The notes beneath the pieces are model-generated. The model was not told where the DNA came from and made no database searches. It saw only the letters and a program-made list of their open reading frames with translations. This document shows positions 7,518-14,589 of a DNA stretch of 14,774 nt, one piece after another; the stretch's first letter is position 1, and each line of letters opens with the position of its first letter. Source of the DNA: Burkholderiales bacterium RIFCSPHIGHO2_12_FULL_61_11 (GTDB taxonomy: Bacteria > Pseudomonadota > Gammaproteobacteria > Burkholderiales > Burkholderiaceae_C). Location: the NCBI GenBank assembly GCA_001770785.1, contig MERZ01000349.1, forward strand, positions 27,916 to 42,689, read 5' to 3'. Both the position numbers and the translations under genes were made by a program.

Positions 7518-7538
7518 TGTTGGCGCTCGATGCCAACA
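7518..7538 (-). other. Hairpin between a binding-protein gene and the MFS gene
   Basis: A perfect 7-bp inverted repeat (TGTTGGC / GCCAACA) encloses a 7-base loop in the gap after the last binding-protein gene. No T-run follows on the minus strand, so it is not a classical intrinsic terminator. Such hairpins after binding-protein genes often protect the upstream mRNA from 3' decay and so raise its yield relative to downstream transporter genes. That role here is inference. Confidence 0.45.
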
Positions 7539-7545
7539 AAGGTTC

Positions 7546-8583
7546 TCAGCGGCCGCCGCGCTTGATAACCGTGTCGTCGAACAACTTGGACCATTTCTCG
7601 TCCTCGTCCAGCGAGCGTATAGGGTCGGTGATCATGAGTTTCACGCCCTTCAGTGGTGACTCCACCTTGGTGTTGGTCGGCACATAGTCCAGAGAAGTCA
7701 AGACCCGTTGCGCTTCAGTCAACATGTACTCGTGGAACAGCAGCGCAGCGGCCGGATGTGGGGCCTTGCGCGCCACCCCCACTGCGTTGGAACGGGCGAT
7801 CGCTGGCTCCAGCGCAAACCAGTCTATCGGCGCACCCTTGTCTTTGGCTTGCGCCGGCATGTAGTTGTAAACCGTCAGCGCCATCGGGACTTCGCCCGAC
7901 ACCACCATATTGGTCAGCAGGGTATGACCCTTGCGCGGCGAGACGCCGTTGATTGCAACCAAATCCTGAAAATACTTCAGACCTTTGTCACCGCCGCCGT
8001 TGATATCAACCACCGCGGCAAACCAGTCCTGGTTCTTGGCCTCGATGCCGAGCATGCCCTTCCACTTAGGATCCAGCAGGTCCTTGTAGGTCTTGGGCAG
8101 GTCCTGCTTCTTGATCAGTTTGGTGTTGTAGGCCTGCACCCAGACCGACAACAGCGTGGCCGCCCATTCATGGTGCGCAGGGACCGAACCCGGTTGCAGG
8201 TCAGCGTAGACCGGCGAGTCCACGCGCATGAGCACTTTTTCGCGCGACAGCGCTTCCATCTCGGGCGAGCCGAAATGCACTGCATCGACCTCGTTGCGGT
8301 TCGCCGCGGCTTCAGCCAGCGTGCGCTGCAGCACCTTGTCGGTACCCGCGCGCCAGACAATGACCTTGACGCCATACTTGTCCTCAAAGGGCTTGATCAA
8401 CTTCGGCACATCTTTCTCGGCAATCGTCGTGTACAGATTCAACGCACCTTCTTTTTTGGCCGCTGCGACGATCTTGTCCATGCGGTCAGCACCCACATAG
8501 CTGGCCAGGGAAGCCTGGGCCATGGCAGCGCCCGCGACTGCCAGCGCGGCCGAAGCGACGGCAATTTTCAGAAACTTCTTCAT
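7546..8583 (-). CDS. Periplasmic solute-binding protein (copy 1 of 3)
   Basis: A 345-residue extracellular solute-binding protein with a clear Sec signal peptide (KK n-region, hydrophobic core, likely cleavage after AMA at about residue 22). The mature part starts with SYVGADRMDKIVAAAKKEG, followed by NLYTT, the usual opening of the Fe(3+)/polyamine-like type II binding-protein class. The core has KGHTLLTNMVVSGEVPMALTV, KGAPIDWF and DYVPTNTKVESPL, which are almost the same in the adjacent copy 2, so the two are tandem paralogues. No permease or ATPase gene is nearby. The ligand is unknown; although homologues are often labelled iron-binding, the organic-acid context argues for caution. A GGA-type ribosome site lies about nine bases before the ATG. 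Confidence 0.85.
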   Translation of the reverse strand: MKKFLKIAVASAALAVAGAAMAQASLASYVGADRMDKIVAAAKKEGALNLYTTIAEKDVPKLIKPFEDKYGVKVIVWRAGTDKVLQRTLAEAAANRNEVDAVHFGSPEMEALSREKVLMRVDSPVYADLQPGSVPAHHEWAATLLSVWVQAYNTKLIKKQDLPKTYKDLLDPKWKGMLGIEAKNQDWFAAVVDINGGGDKGLKYFQDLVAINGVSPRKGHTLLTNMVVSGEVPMALTVYNYMPAQAKDKGAPIDWFALEPAIARSNAVGVARKAPHPAAALLFHEYMLTEAQRVLTSLDYVPTNTKVESPLKGVKLMITDPIRSLDEDEKWSKLFDDTVIKRGGR

Positions 8584-8604
8584 AACTTTTTCCAGGGGTT
8601 AACT

Positions 8605-9669
8605 TCAGCGGCCTTTGGCTGAAAATATTTCTTCATACAGCTTGTTCCATTTGTCGTACTCGTCCAGAATCACCCGGGCGTCAACAAACTTCAGCGGCAT
8701 ATTGCCCAAGGGCGACTCAACCTTGGTGTTGGTCGGGACAAAATCCCGGGTCAGGAGAATCTTTTGGCCTTCTTCGCTGATCTCGTAGTCGTAGAACAGA
8801 ATGGCCGCGTGGGGATTGGGTGCGCCCCGTGCCACGCCAATACCGTTGGGCCGGGCTATCGCCGCACCGATTGAAAACCAGTCGATGGGCGCACCCTTGC
8901 TCTTGAATTGCTCGGCCTTGTAGTTGTAGACGGTCAATGCCATTGGCACCTCGCCCGACACCACCAATTGCGTCAGTAGCGTGTGTCCTTTGCGCACCGA
9001 CATGCCATTGGTAGCCACAATATCCTTGAACAGCTTGGTGCCGCGCGCTTCACCCAGGGTGCCAACCAGCCCAGCCAGCCAGTCCGAGTCCTCGGCCTCG
9101 ATGCCGAGGCGACCTTTCCAGCGCGGGTTGAGCAGGTCATCCCAGGTCTTGGGCAACTCGTCCTTTTTCACCAAATTGGTGTTGTAGGCTTGGATAAATA
9201 CATTGAGACGGGTGCCGACCCACTCGCCGTGCGGGCGGATCGCTTCCGGGAGCAAGTCTTTCAAATTGGGGGACTTGACCGCCTGAAGAATCTTCTCGCG
9301 GTGCATCGACTCGAGCTCAGGCCCATTGGTTTCTATGACGTCGACTGTGAACCGCTTTGCCTGCGCTTCGGTGACGGCGCGCTGCAGCACCTTCTCGGAA
9401 CCGGCGCGCCAGACACTGGCCTTGATGCCATACTTCTTTTCGAAGCCGGCCACCAGTGCACCCATGTCTTCTGTTTGGGCTGAAGTGTAGATATTGAGGT
9501 TGCCCTCTTTTTTTGCGCCAGCAATCAGGCGCTGCATTCGGTCGGCACCTTGATATTGGGCCAGTTCAGCCATGGTGCCGCGCGCGGCGGTCTGTGCCAG
9601 CGCCGCGCCTGACAGCACCGAGCAAACCAGCAGCATTGCTGACAGCCGGGTGAATAAACGTTTTTTCAT
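8605..9669 (-). CDS. Periplasmic solute-binding protein (copy 2 of 3)
   Basis: A 354-residue paralogue of copy 1, with a Sec signal peptide (MKKRLFTRL start, hydrophobic core, likely cleavage after ALA). The mature part carries YQGADRMQRLIAGAKKEG, KGHTLLTQLVVSGEVPMALTV, KGAPIDWFSIGAAIARPNG and DFVPTNTKVESPL. The start at 9669 is chosen because an AAGGA ribosome site lies eight bases upstream; a longer frame beginning at 9696 would place that site inside the coding sequence and spoil the signal peptide. It follows copy 3 by 60 bp and precedes copy 1 by 21 bp. Close similarity to copy 1 suggests a relatively recent duplication. The ligand is unknown. Confidence 0.85.
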   Translation of the reverse strand: MKKRLFTRLSAMLLVCSVLSGAALAQTAARGTMAELAQYQGADRMQRLIAGAKKEGNLNIYTSAQTEDMGALVAGFEKKYGIKASVWRAGSEKVLQRAVTEAQAKRFTVDVIETNGPELESMHREKILQAVKSPNLKDLLPEAIRPHGEWVGTRLNVFIQAYNTNLVKKDELPKTWDDLLNPRWKGRLGIEAEDSDWLAGLVGTLGEARGTKLFKDIVATNGMSVRKGHTLLTQLVVSGEVPMALTVYNYKAEQFKSKGAPIDWFSIGAAIARPNGIGVARGAPNPHAAILFYDYEISEEGQKILLTRDFVPTNTKVESPLGNMPLKFVDARVILDEYDKWNKLYEEIFSAKGR

Positions 9670-9677
9670 GATGAATT

Positions 9678-9682
9678 TCCTT
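9678..9682 (-). promoter_or_regulatory. Ribosome binding site fixing the start of solute-binding protein copy 2
   Basis: AAGGA on the minus strand, eight bases before the ATG at 9669. It supports the shorter start, which gives a normal signal peptide. Confidence 0.6.
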
Positions 9683-9729
9683 GAATACTGAAGCACGGAG
9701 AAACACGGTTGCTCACCAGAAGCTAACCG

Positions 9730-10815
9730 TCAATCGGCTTCCTTCTTAATCTTCTGCCCGTTGAGGAAGAGCTCGGACCAGAGCTTTTCCCATTTGTCGG
9801 ATTCGTCGAGCGTGATGACCGGATCGATCATCTCGAACGCAAACTTGTTGAGCTCGGTGTCCACTGCCAGGCTTGAAGGCACCCGGTTGCGATTCTTCAG
9901 CAGTGTCTGCCCTTGCAGCGACAGCATGAAGTCCGTGAACAGCATCGCGGCGTATGGGTTGGGTGCCCGCGCGCTGACGCTGATCGCGTTCGGTCGACCG
10001 AAGGTCGGTGTCAGCGCTTTCCACTTGACCGGCGCGCCCTTCACCACCAGCCTCTCGATGTTGTGGTTGTAGATCACCGCGATCGGAACCTCGCCCGCCG
10101 AGACCAGTTCTCCCAGAAGGGTATGGCCGGTGCGCATCTGTGGCTTGGACTCAGCCAGCTTGCGGAAGAAGGCCAGCCCCTTGTCTTCGCCCATGGACTT
10201 CACCATTGCGGCGAACCAGTCAACGTCACCGGCCTCAAGGCCGAGCTTGCCGACAAAACGCGGGTGCAACAGATCCTGGTAGCTGTTTGGCACCTCCTCG
10301 GGTTTGACGAGATGGGTGTTGTAGCCGATGGTGAAAAAGTTGAAGCGGTCGGCCACGTAGTGCCGGTGCTTCGGGAACGCGGCGGGGGGCAGGTCCTTGA
10401 ACTGCGGACTGAAAAATTCACTCAGCAGCTTCTCGCGGTATAGCGCCTCCACTTCGGGACCGTTGGTCTCGAGCACGTCGAACAGATGCCGTCCGGCCCG
10501 CGCCTCGGTCACGGCGCGCTGCAGCACTTTCTCTGAACTCGATCTCCATAGCAGCGTTTTGACACCGTACTTCTTCTCAAACGTCTCGGTGATCGGGCCC
10601 GAGTCCTTGGTGTTGAGCGAGGTGTAGATGCTGAGCTGGCCTTCCTTCTTCGCGCCTTCGAGCAGACGCGCCTCGCGGTCGGCGCCCTTGTAGAGGAAGA
10701 TTTCCCGATTGCGTGCGCTCTGGTCCTGGGCCCATGCGCCGCGTGTGGCCAGTGCGCTAAGCGAGACCGTCAGCAGCTGGCGGCGCAGCAGATTGGGAGG
10801 CAAGTTGGTTTTCAT
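9730..10815 (-). CDS. Periplasmic solute-binding protein (copy 3 of 3, more divergent)
   Basis: A 361-residue member of the same family as the two downstream copies but clearly more diverged. Shared landmarks are YKGADREARLLEGAKKEG, then SEKVLQRAVTEARAG, GHTLLGELVSAGEVPIAV and VKGAPVKW. The leader is different: MKTNLPPNLLRRQLLTVSLS followed by ALATRGAWA has twin arginines before the hydrophobic core, so export may be by Tat rather than Sec, although the motif is not a perfect consensus. The start at 10815 is chosen because AGGAG lies seven bases upstream and overlaps the porin stop codon; a frame opening at 10854 would run into the porin gene and lengthen the leader. Being first of the three after the porin, it may be the best expressed. 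The ligand is unknown. Confidence 0.85.
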   Translation of the reverse strand: MKTNLPPNLLRRQLLTVSLSALATRGAWAQDQSARNREIFLYKGADREARLLEGAKKEGQLSIYTSLNTKDSGPITETFEKKYGVKTLLWRSSSEKVLQRAVTEARAGRHLFDVLETNGPEVEALYREKLLSEFFSPQFKDLPPAAFPKHRHYVADRFNFFTIGYNTHLVKPEEVPNSYQDLLHPRFVGKLGLEAGDVDWFAAMVKSMGEDKGLAFFRKLAESKPQMRTGHTLLGELVSAGEVPIAVIYNHNIERLVVKGAPVKWKALTPTFGRPNAISVSARAPNPYAAMLFTDFMLSLQGQTLLKNRNRVPSSLAVDTELNKFAFEMIDPVITLDESDKWEKLWSELFLNGQKIKKEAD

Positions 10816-10822
10816 CCTGCCT

Positions 10823-10827
10823 CTCCT
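10823..10827 (-). promoter_or_regulatory. Ribosome binding site overlapping the porin stop codon
   Basis: AGGAG on the minus strand, seven bases before the ATG at 10815 and overlapping the porin TAG (10828-10826). It fixes the start of binding-protein copy 3 and indicates that porin and binding proteins are one transcript. Confidence 0.65.
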
Positions 10828-12025
10828 AGAAGCCGTGCACAATTCCGAGGGCAACGTGAGTGATATTTTCTCCCGGGTTTGGCTTTACACCAAAATCGGT
10901 GTTGCTGTAGCGCGCAGACGCGCCGTTGAACAATCGGCCGAAGGCACCGAACAACATCGTTCGCTTGCTCAGGAAATAGCCGACGCCGAGCGTGACCTTG
11001 GAGCCGTCAAGTCCATCGGTCACACAAGCCGAGCCAATGCGGGTACAAGTTCCGGCGCTCGCCTTAGCGTATTGGGCGGCAGTCCGCCATTGGCTATTCC
11101 ACCTGTTTTCCATCCCCAGGAGGTAGGCCGTGTTCTTGTAGGACTCGAAACGGCCGGCGACCGACGCGTTCTCCTTGTAGTCCTTACGTATCACGTCGAA
11201 CTCGAACCTGTGAATCTTGCTCAGGCGGTACTCTACCGTGAGCTGTGTCGCCTTGTCCTTGGAGTTGGTTGGATCAGTGATGCCGTTGTTGCGCATTGCC
11301 GATGGCGCATTGGCCGAACCGCCGAAAAAATCGTAATGAATTTCGTGGGCGACAGCCACCAGCCAGGGACCCTGATCGTATTGCACGCCCATCGAAAGCA
11401 GACGCGGGTTGCGCGTAGCCGTCTTGGCCTCGTCCGTAGAGTATTGCAGGCCAGCCTGGAAGCCGCCGATTTCGGGCGATTGATATTGGATAGAGTTCGC
11501 TCGGCGCAGATGAAAACTGGAGGCTGAGCTGGTACCGAAACCGGTCTTGCGAAGGACGGAACTCGATGACAAGAAGGTGCCGCTGCCGAGGCCCAATACA
11601 CCAACGGTGTCGCCATAGTTCTTGAATATCGTGTCTATCGAGCCCATCTTCACGGCGCCAAAGCCCCCCGTCAGTCCGACGAAGGTATCGCGGCTAAACA
11701 AATCACCCGCCCCATTGTCCACCGCAACCGTGCCCTCCAATTGGAATATCGCCTTCAAGCCATCGCCCAGGTCCTCTATGCCACGGAAGCCGATTCGCGA
11801 ATTGCCCGCCTCCATTCCCGTGGTATCGGTAATCGCGTTGCTACCTGTAGGTGTTGCCGCTAACGTCGCTTTCGGTGCTCCTACAGCCGTGGCACCCGAG
11901 CCTTTTTCACTCAGCAAATAGGGATAGAGCTTGCCGTAGAGCTGCACGCTGCTCTGGGCCAGAGCCGCTGGCGTCGCCACGGCGGCACCGATCGCGATGG
12001 CAAGTAAGATATTCTTGGTGGTCAT
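10826..12025 (-). CDS. Gram-negative general porin (Burkholderiales type)
   Basis: A 399-residue outer-membrane porin expected to form a 16-stranded trimeric beta barrel. It has a Sec signal peptide (MTTKNILLAIAIGAAVATPAALA, cut before QSS) followed by the classic first strand SSVQLYGKLYPYL. The first-loop segments AGNSRIGFRGIEDLGDGLKA and FQLEGT match the family well, and the protein ends in VALGIVHGF with the terminal Phe recognised by the BAM complex. The ATG has a GGAG ribosome site seven bases upstream. It opens the transport block, with a promoter and a large inverted repeat just upstream. Placed ahead of three binding proteins, it probably admits the same solutes through the outer membrane; specificity cannot be read from the sequence. 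Confidence 0.93.
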   Translation of the reverse strand: MTTKNILLAIAIGAAVATPAALAQSSVQLYGKLYPYLLSEKGSGATAVGAPKATLAATPTGSNAITDTTGMEAGNSRIGFRGIEDLGDGLKAIFQLEGTVAVDNGAGDLFSRDTFVGLTGGFGAVKMGSIDTIFKNYGDTVGVLGLGSGTFLSSSSVLRKTGFGTSSASSFHLRRANSIQYQSPEIGGFQAGLQYSTDEAKTATRNPRLLSMGVQYDQGPWLVAVAHEIHYDFFGGSANAPSAMRNNGITDPTNSKDKATQLTVEYRLSKIHRFEFDVIRKDYKENASVAGRFESYKNTAYLLGMENRWNSQWRTAAQYAKASAGTCTRIGSACVTDGLDGSKVTLGVGYFLSKRTMLFGAFGRLFNGASARYSNTDFGVKPNPGENITHVALGIVHGF

Positions 12026-12078
12026 GATGTCTCCGGTTTTTGTTGTACGAAAAAACTACTCTAGGATTCGTTTGTGAT

Positions 12079-12115
12079 GTTCCTATATATGGACCAAAGT
12101 CCTGTATAAAGGAAC
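12079..12115. promoter_or_regulatory. Large inverted repeat in the porin 5' region, candidate operator or leader hairpin
   Basis: Imperfect inverted repeat: outer arms GTTCCT and AGGAAC, AT-rich mid-sections (ATATAT against TATA), and inner arms GGAC and GTCC around a CAAA loop. Apart from a one-base offset the whole 37 bases are self-complementary. It lies at or just after the predicted transcription start of the porin promoter, so it could be an operator for a repressor or a hairpin in the leader. It is not followed by a T-run that would mark a terminator. Confidence 0.5.
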
Positions 12116-12122
12116 CTTAACT

Positions 12123-12151
12123 ACTTTAGTGAGGACTTGTCAGCTTGTCAA
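12123..12151 (-). promoter_or_regulatory. Sigma70-type promoter for the porin-led operon
   Basis: On the minus strand TTGACA (12151-12146), a perfect -35 match, is followed after 17 bases by TAAAGT (12128-12123), a four-of-six -10 match. The predicted start is near 12116, leaving a leader of about 90 bases before the porin ATG. The -35 lies inside a small direct repeat of TGACAAG. This is the strongest promoter-like sequence noticed in the intergenic gaps, and the 143-bp gap holds no gene. Confidence 0.6.
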
Positions 12152-12168
12152 TACGTACCGTCCCGAAC

Positions 12169-13308
12169 TTATGCGCCGCGTAACGGGTTCGCAGGCGGAA
12201 GATCGGCGAGTTCGGCTTGGTACGCCTCGTCCATGCGGGGCTGGAGGCCGACCTTTGCCAGCGCCTCGGCGAAGGTCTGCCGCACTTGGGGTGATTCGTC
12301 GGCGTAATCGACCTGATGCCCGCCGACGCGACGGCTGATCCACGCCTTGGGTACACCCTGTTCATTGCGGATCGCCACACCCTCGGCCTTGAATGCCAGG
12401 TAGCGCGCCGGTGTCGTGCCGGTGTTGAAGTGCTGATGGAACCACATGTTGGGCGGCACGATCATCGTGCCCTCCTTCCAGTCGAATCGGCGCGGCTCCT
12501 CGCCCTCCGGTCCCATGAGGCTGAAACCTTCGCCGCTCAACACGATTACGTGGGCACCCGGACCGTGGGCATGCGCCTTCTTGTACGTACCCACCGGGAA
12601 CTGGGAGATGTGGCTGTTCATGCTGCCCTTGGCCATGCTGAAGCGGATATGCCCGCCGCCGGCACCGCGCTCTTTGGCGGAGATGAGCGGCAGGTTGATC
12701 GCGTCGGCAACGAAATTGGTGTCGAGCAACAGTCCTTTCTGCTCCCCTTTGTTGGCAAAGTAATCGCTTTCTCCGGCGAATCGGTTCTTGAAGTCGTAGC
12801 TCGTGTTGAAAACGAAATCCGTGTCACCAAAGGCATTGATGACAACCGGCCCGTTAGTCACCGCAACAAAGCGCGCGGCGTCCTTGCCCGAGCCGTTGAA
12901 GTGCTGGTGCCAGGTGTTCAGTGGGATAGCGAAGATCGCGCCAGCCTTCCATTCAAAGCTGACCTTGATCCCAGCGTCGTTCCAGACGCTGGTTGAGCCG
13001 CGTCCGTCGAGGATGTAGATCATCTCTTCAAACAGTTGGCGCTGCGGCTCCAGCTGTTTGCCGGGAGCGATCTCACAGACATAGCAGTCGTTCGAGGTAC
13101 GCGAGGCGTCATGGTTCAGGTAAACGCCGCGCCCACTGCGACGCACCCACGGTTTGAGATCGACCGTGTGCAGGTTGGGCACGTACATCGCGTCGATGAT
13201 GTCCAGCCCTTCCTTGGCGATCCAGCGCGTGTAGGGCGTCTCTTTCTCGGTTTCGAATTTTTTCGCGATGGCGTCGGAGACTTGGGCGTTCTTGCTGCTG
13301 TTATTCAT
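12169..13308 (-). CDS. Bicupin protein (gentisate-dioxygenase-like architecture)
   Basis: A 379-residue protein with two cupin barrels. The second (about 235-310) keeps a likely metal site: H246, H248 and H253 in motif 1 (AHAHGPGAH) and H291/H293 in motif 2 (HQHFN). The first barrel (about 75-155) keeps H134/H136 in motif 2 (HQHFN), but motif 1 has Gln/Glu (PQRQLFEEM) instead of the His-X-His pair, so it may be catalytically inactive or bind metal differently. Length and two-barrel layout resemble gentisate/salicylate 1,2-dioxygenases, which open aromatic rings with Fe(II), but the motifs are not diagnostic. The ATG has AGGA about eleven bases upstream. It is the last gene of the cupin block and starts 24 bp after the preceding cupin. 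The substrate is unassigned. Confidence 0.82.
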   Translation of the reverse strand: MNNSSKNAQVSDAIAKKFETEKETPYTRWIAKEGLDIIDAMYVPNLHTVDLKPWVRRSGRGVYLNHDASRTSNDCYVCEIAPGKQLEPQRQLFEEMIYILDGRGSTSVWNDAGIKVSFEWKAGAIFAIPLNTWHQHFNGSGKDAARFVAVTNGPVVINAFGDTDFVFNTSYDFKNRFAGESDYFANKGEQKGLLLDTNFVADAINLPLISAKERGAGGGHIRFSMAKGSMNSHISQFPVGTYKKAHAHGPGAHVIVLSGEGFSLMGPEGEEPRRFDWKEGTMIVPPNMWFHQHFNTGTTPARYLAFKAEGVAIRNEQGVPKAWISRRVGGHQVDYADESPQVRQTFAEALAKVGLQPRMDEAYQAELADLPPANPLRGA

Positions 13309-13332
13309 TTGATGGGATTTCCTTATGCGGGT

Positions 13333-13953
13333 TCAGGCCGTCTCAGCGGTCTTGCTGGGAGTCTTCAGATACTTGGCCACGAGCTCGACGGTCAGCACGG
13401 TGCCGGCCTTGAATTCGGGTGCATCTTCAAGTTGTTCCAGATCGTTCAGGCCGCTGGCCTTGAAAATGCGGTTGATCGCCGAGATCAGCCGCACCGGACG
13501 GTCCGGGCTGGCGTTGAAGTGCTGGTGGATGGTGTTCGGCGGAATGTAGATCACGTCACCCGCTTCCCACTCATAACGTTTCATTTCCGCTTGCGGCGTC
13601 CAGTGGTAGGTGTCGGTAATCTCGACATCGCAGTCCTGGTGCAGGTCGTAACCATGGCCTTCGAGCACATACAGGCATTCCTCTGCCAGGTGCCGGTGCT
13701 TCCCCGAGTGGCTGCCGGGTGGAATGATTTGCATGTAAGCGTCAACTGTCTCCATGCGGGTATTCATGCCTTCATTGAGCAGGTGCTTGAGCAGACCCTG
13801 GCGGGCCATTTCCCAAGGCATATCCTGTGGAAGCACTACCTTCTTGCGCTTGGCGTTGCGCGCCGGCGCGGTGGCCGCATCGTCCAGCAGCGCTTGATAC
13901 TGGTCCTGATGCGCGTTGCCCTGCAACCACGCTTTCGATTCACTCCATGCCAT
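13333..13953 (-). CDS. Monocupin protein
   Basis: A 206-residue protein with a single cupin barrel (about 70-165). Motif 1 reads GKHRHLAEECLYVLEG, giving H86, H88 and a Glu at 91 or 92; motif 2 reads PPNTIHQHFN, giving H143. This is the His-His-Glu-His set that holds a divalent metal in functional cupins. The barrel has a long inserted loop (about 105-125). The ATG start is supported by a GGAG ribosome site six bases upstream; a TTG twelve bases earlier is in frame but overlaps that site. The gene lies between two other cupin genes with short gaps. Enzymatic activity (dioxygenase, decarboxylase, isomerase) cannot be decided from sequence. Confidence 0.82.
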   Translation of the reverse strand: MAWSESKAWLQGNAHQDQYQALLDDAATAPARNAKRKKVVLPQDMPWEMARQGLLKHLLNEGMNTRMETVDAYMQIIPPGSHSGKHRHLAEECLYVLEGHGYDLHQDCDVEITDTYHWTPQAEMKRYEWEAGDVIYIPPNTIHQHFNASPDRPVRLISAINRIFKASGLNDLEQLEDAPEFKAGTVLTVELVAKYLKTPSKTAETA

Positions 13954-13959
13954 TTCGAT

Positions 13960-13963
13960 CTCC
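13960..13963 (-). promoter_or_regulatory. Ribosome binding site fixing the start of the middle cupin gene
   Basis: GGAG on the minus strand, six bases before the ATG at 13953. It makes an in-frame TTG at 13965 unlikely as the start, because that codon overlaps the site. Confidence 0.55.
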
Positions 13964-13986
13964 AATTGTTTGTTTTCTGGCCGCGC

Positions 13987-14589
13987 TCAATCCGCGTGGT
14001 TATAGTTGTTTTCGCCTTCACGGACCTGAAAGCCTTCTCCGCCGGGCGCGGCAACGCTGGGCCGCGGCTCGACCTGTTGCTGGAACAGCATGTTCATGAA
14101 CATGTACATCGGCTTGGTCTTTATGACCAAGGCACGCGCCGGTTTGCTGTCGCTGGCGTTGAAATGCTGGTGCACGCAGTTGTTGTGAACAATCGCAATG
14201 TCACCGGCCTTCCAGTCGTAACGCACGCCGTCGTGGATCTCGTAGCCCTCGCCATCCAGGATGTAGAACGCGGCCTCGTTCACGTGTCCGTGCTTCTGCG
14301 AGCGGCCACCGGGGCCGTACTCTTCGAGGTGCAGGTGGAAGGTCTGCGTGATCCCGTCCTTGGGCTCGACATAGTGCCGACTGAAGGCCTGTGGACCATC
14401 GTTGAACTTGATCTCCGAGCCTTTGCGCACGCGTGGCATCGCACGCAGTCGGTCGAGCTCCTCCTTCAGGCTGTACTGGCCCTTGATGTCCCGCACAAAT
14501 ACGCGATCTTTCTTGCTGTGATAGTGAGACTCGTTGCCGATAGCACCGCTCTGCGGATTTGCACCGCCTTTGTTGTGTTTAGCGTCCAT
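13987..14589 (-). CDS. Monocupin protein (first of three cupin genes)
   Basis: A 200-residue protein with one cupin barrel (about 75-160). Motif 1, SQKHGHVNEAAFYILDGEG, supplies H100, H102 and E105; motif 2, NNCVHQHFN, supplies H140. The set is consistent with a bound divalent metal. The N-terminal 65 residues are charged and lack a signal peptide, so it should be cytoplasmic. The ATG start has GGAG just upstream and overlaps the end of the oxidoreductase gene by 11 bases, which indicates coupling. A longer frame running to 14709 lies inside the upstream gene and is not the real start. Relation to the other two cupins is visible mainly through the shared HQHFN motif. Function unassigned. Confidence 0.82.
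   Translation of the reverse strand: MDAKHNKGGANPQSGAIGNESHYHSKKDRVFVRDIKGQYSLKEELDRLRAMPRVRKGSEIKFNDGPQAFSRHYVEPKDGITQTFHLHLEEYGPGGRSQKHGHVNEAAFYILDGEGYEIHDGVRYDWKAGDIAIVHNNCVHQHFNASDSKPARALVIKTKPMYMFMNMLFQQQVEPRPSVAAPGGEGFQVREGENNYNHAD

Noticed and set aside
7546..10815. Calling the binding proteins iron(III) transporters
   Set aside because: The fold class fits, but I cannot confirm the conserved iron-binding tyrosine pair, and the locus has no iron-transport partners or Fur-box-like sequence that I noticed.
10816..10854. Extended start for binding-protein copy 3
   Set aside because: It would overlap the porin coding end and contain the AGGAG site within the coding region; the shorter start gives a normal leader peptide.
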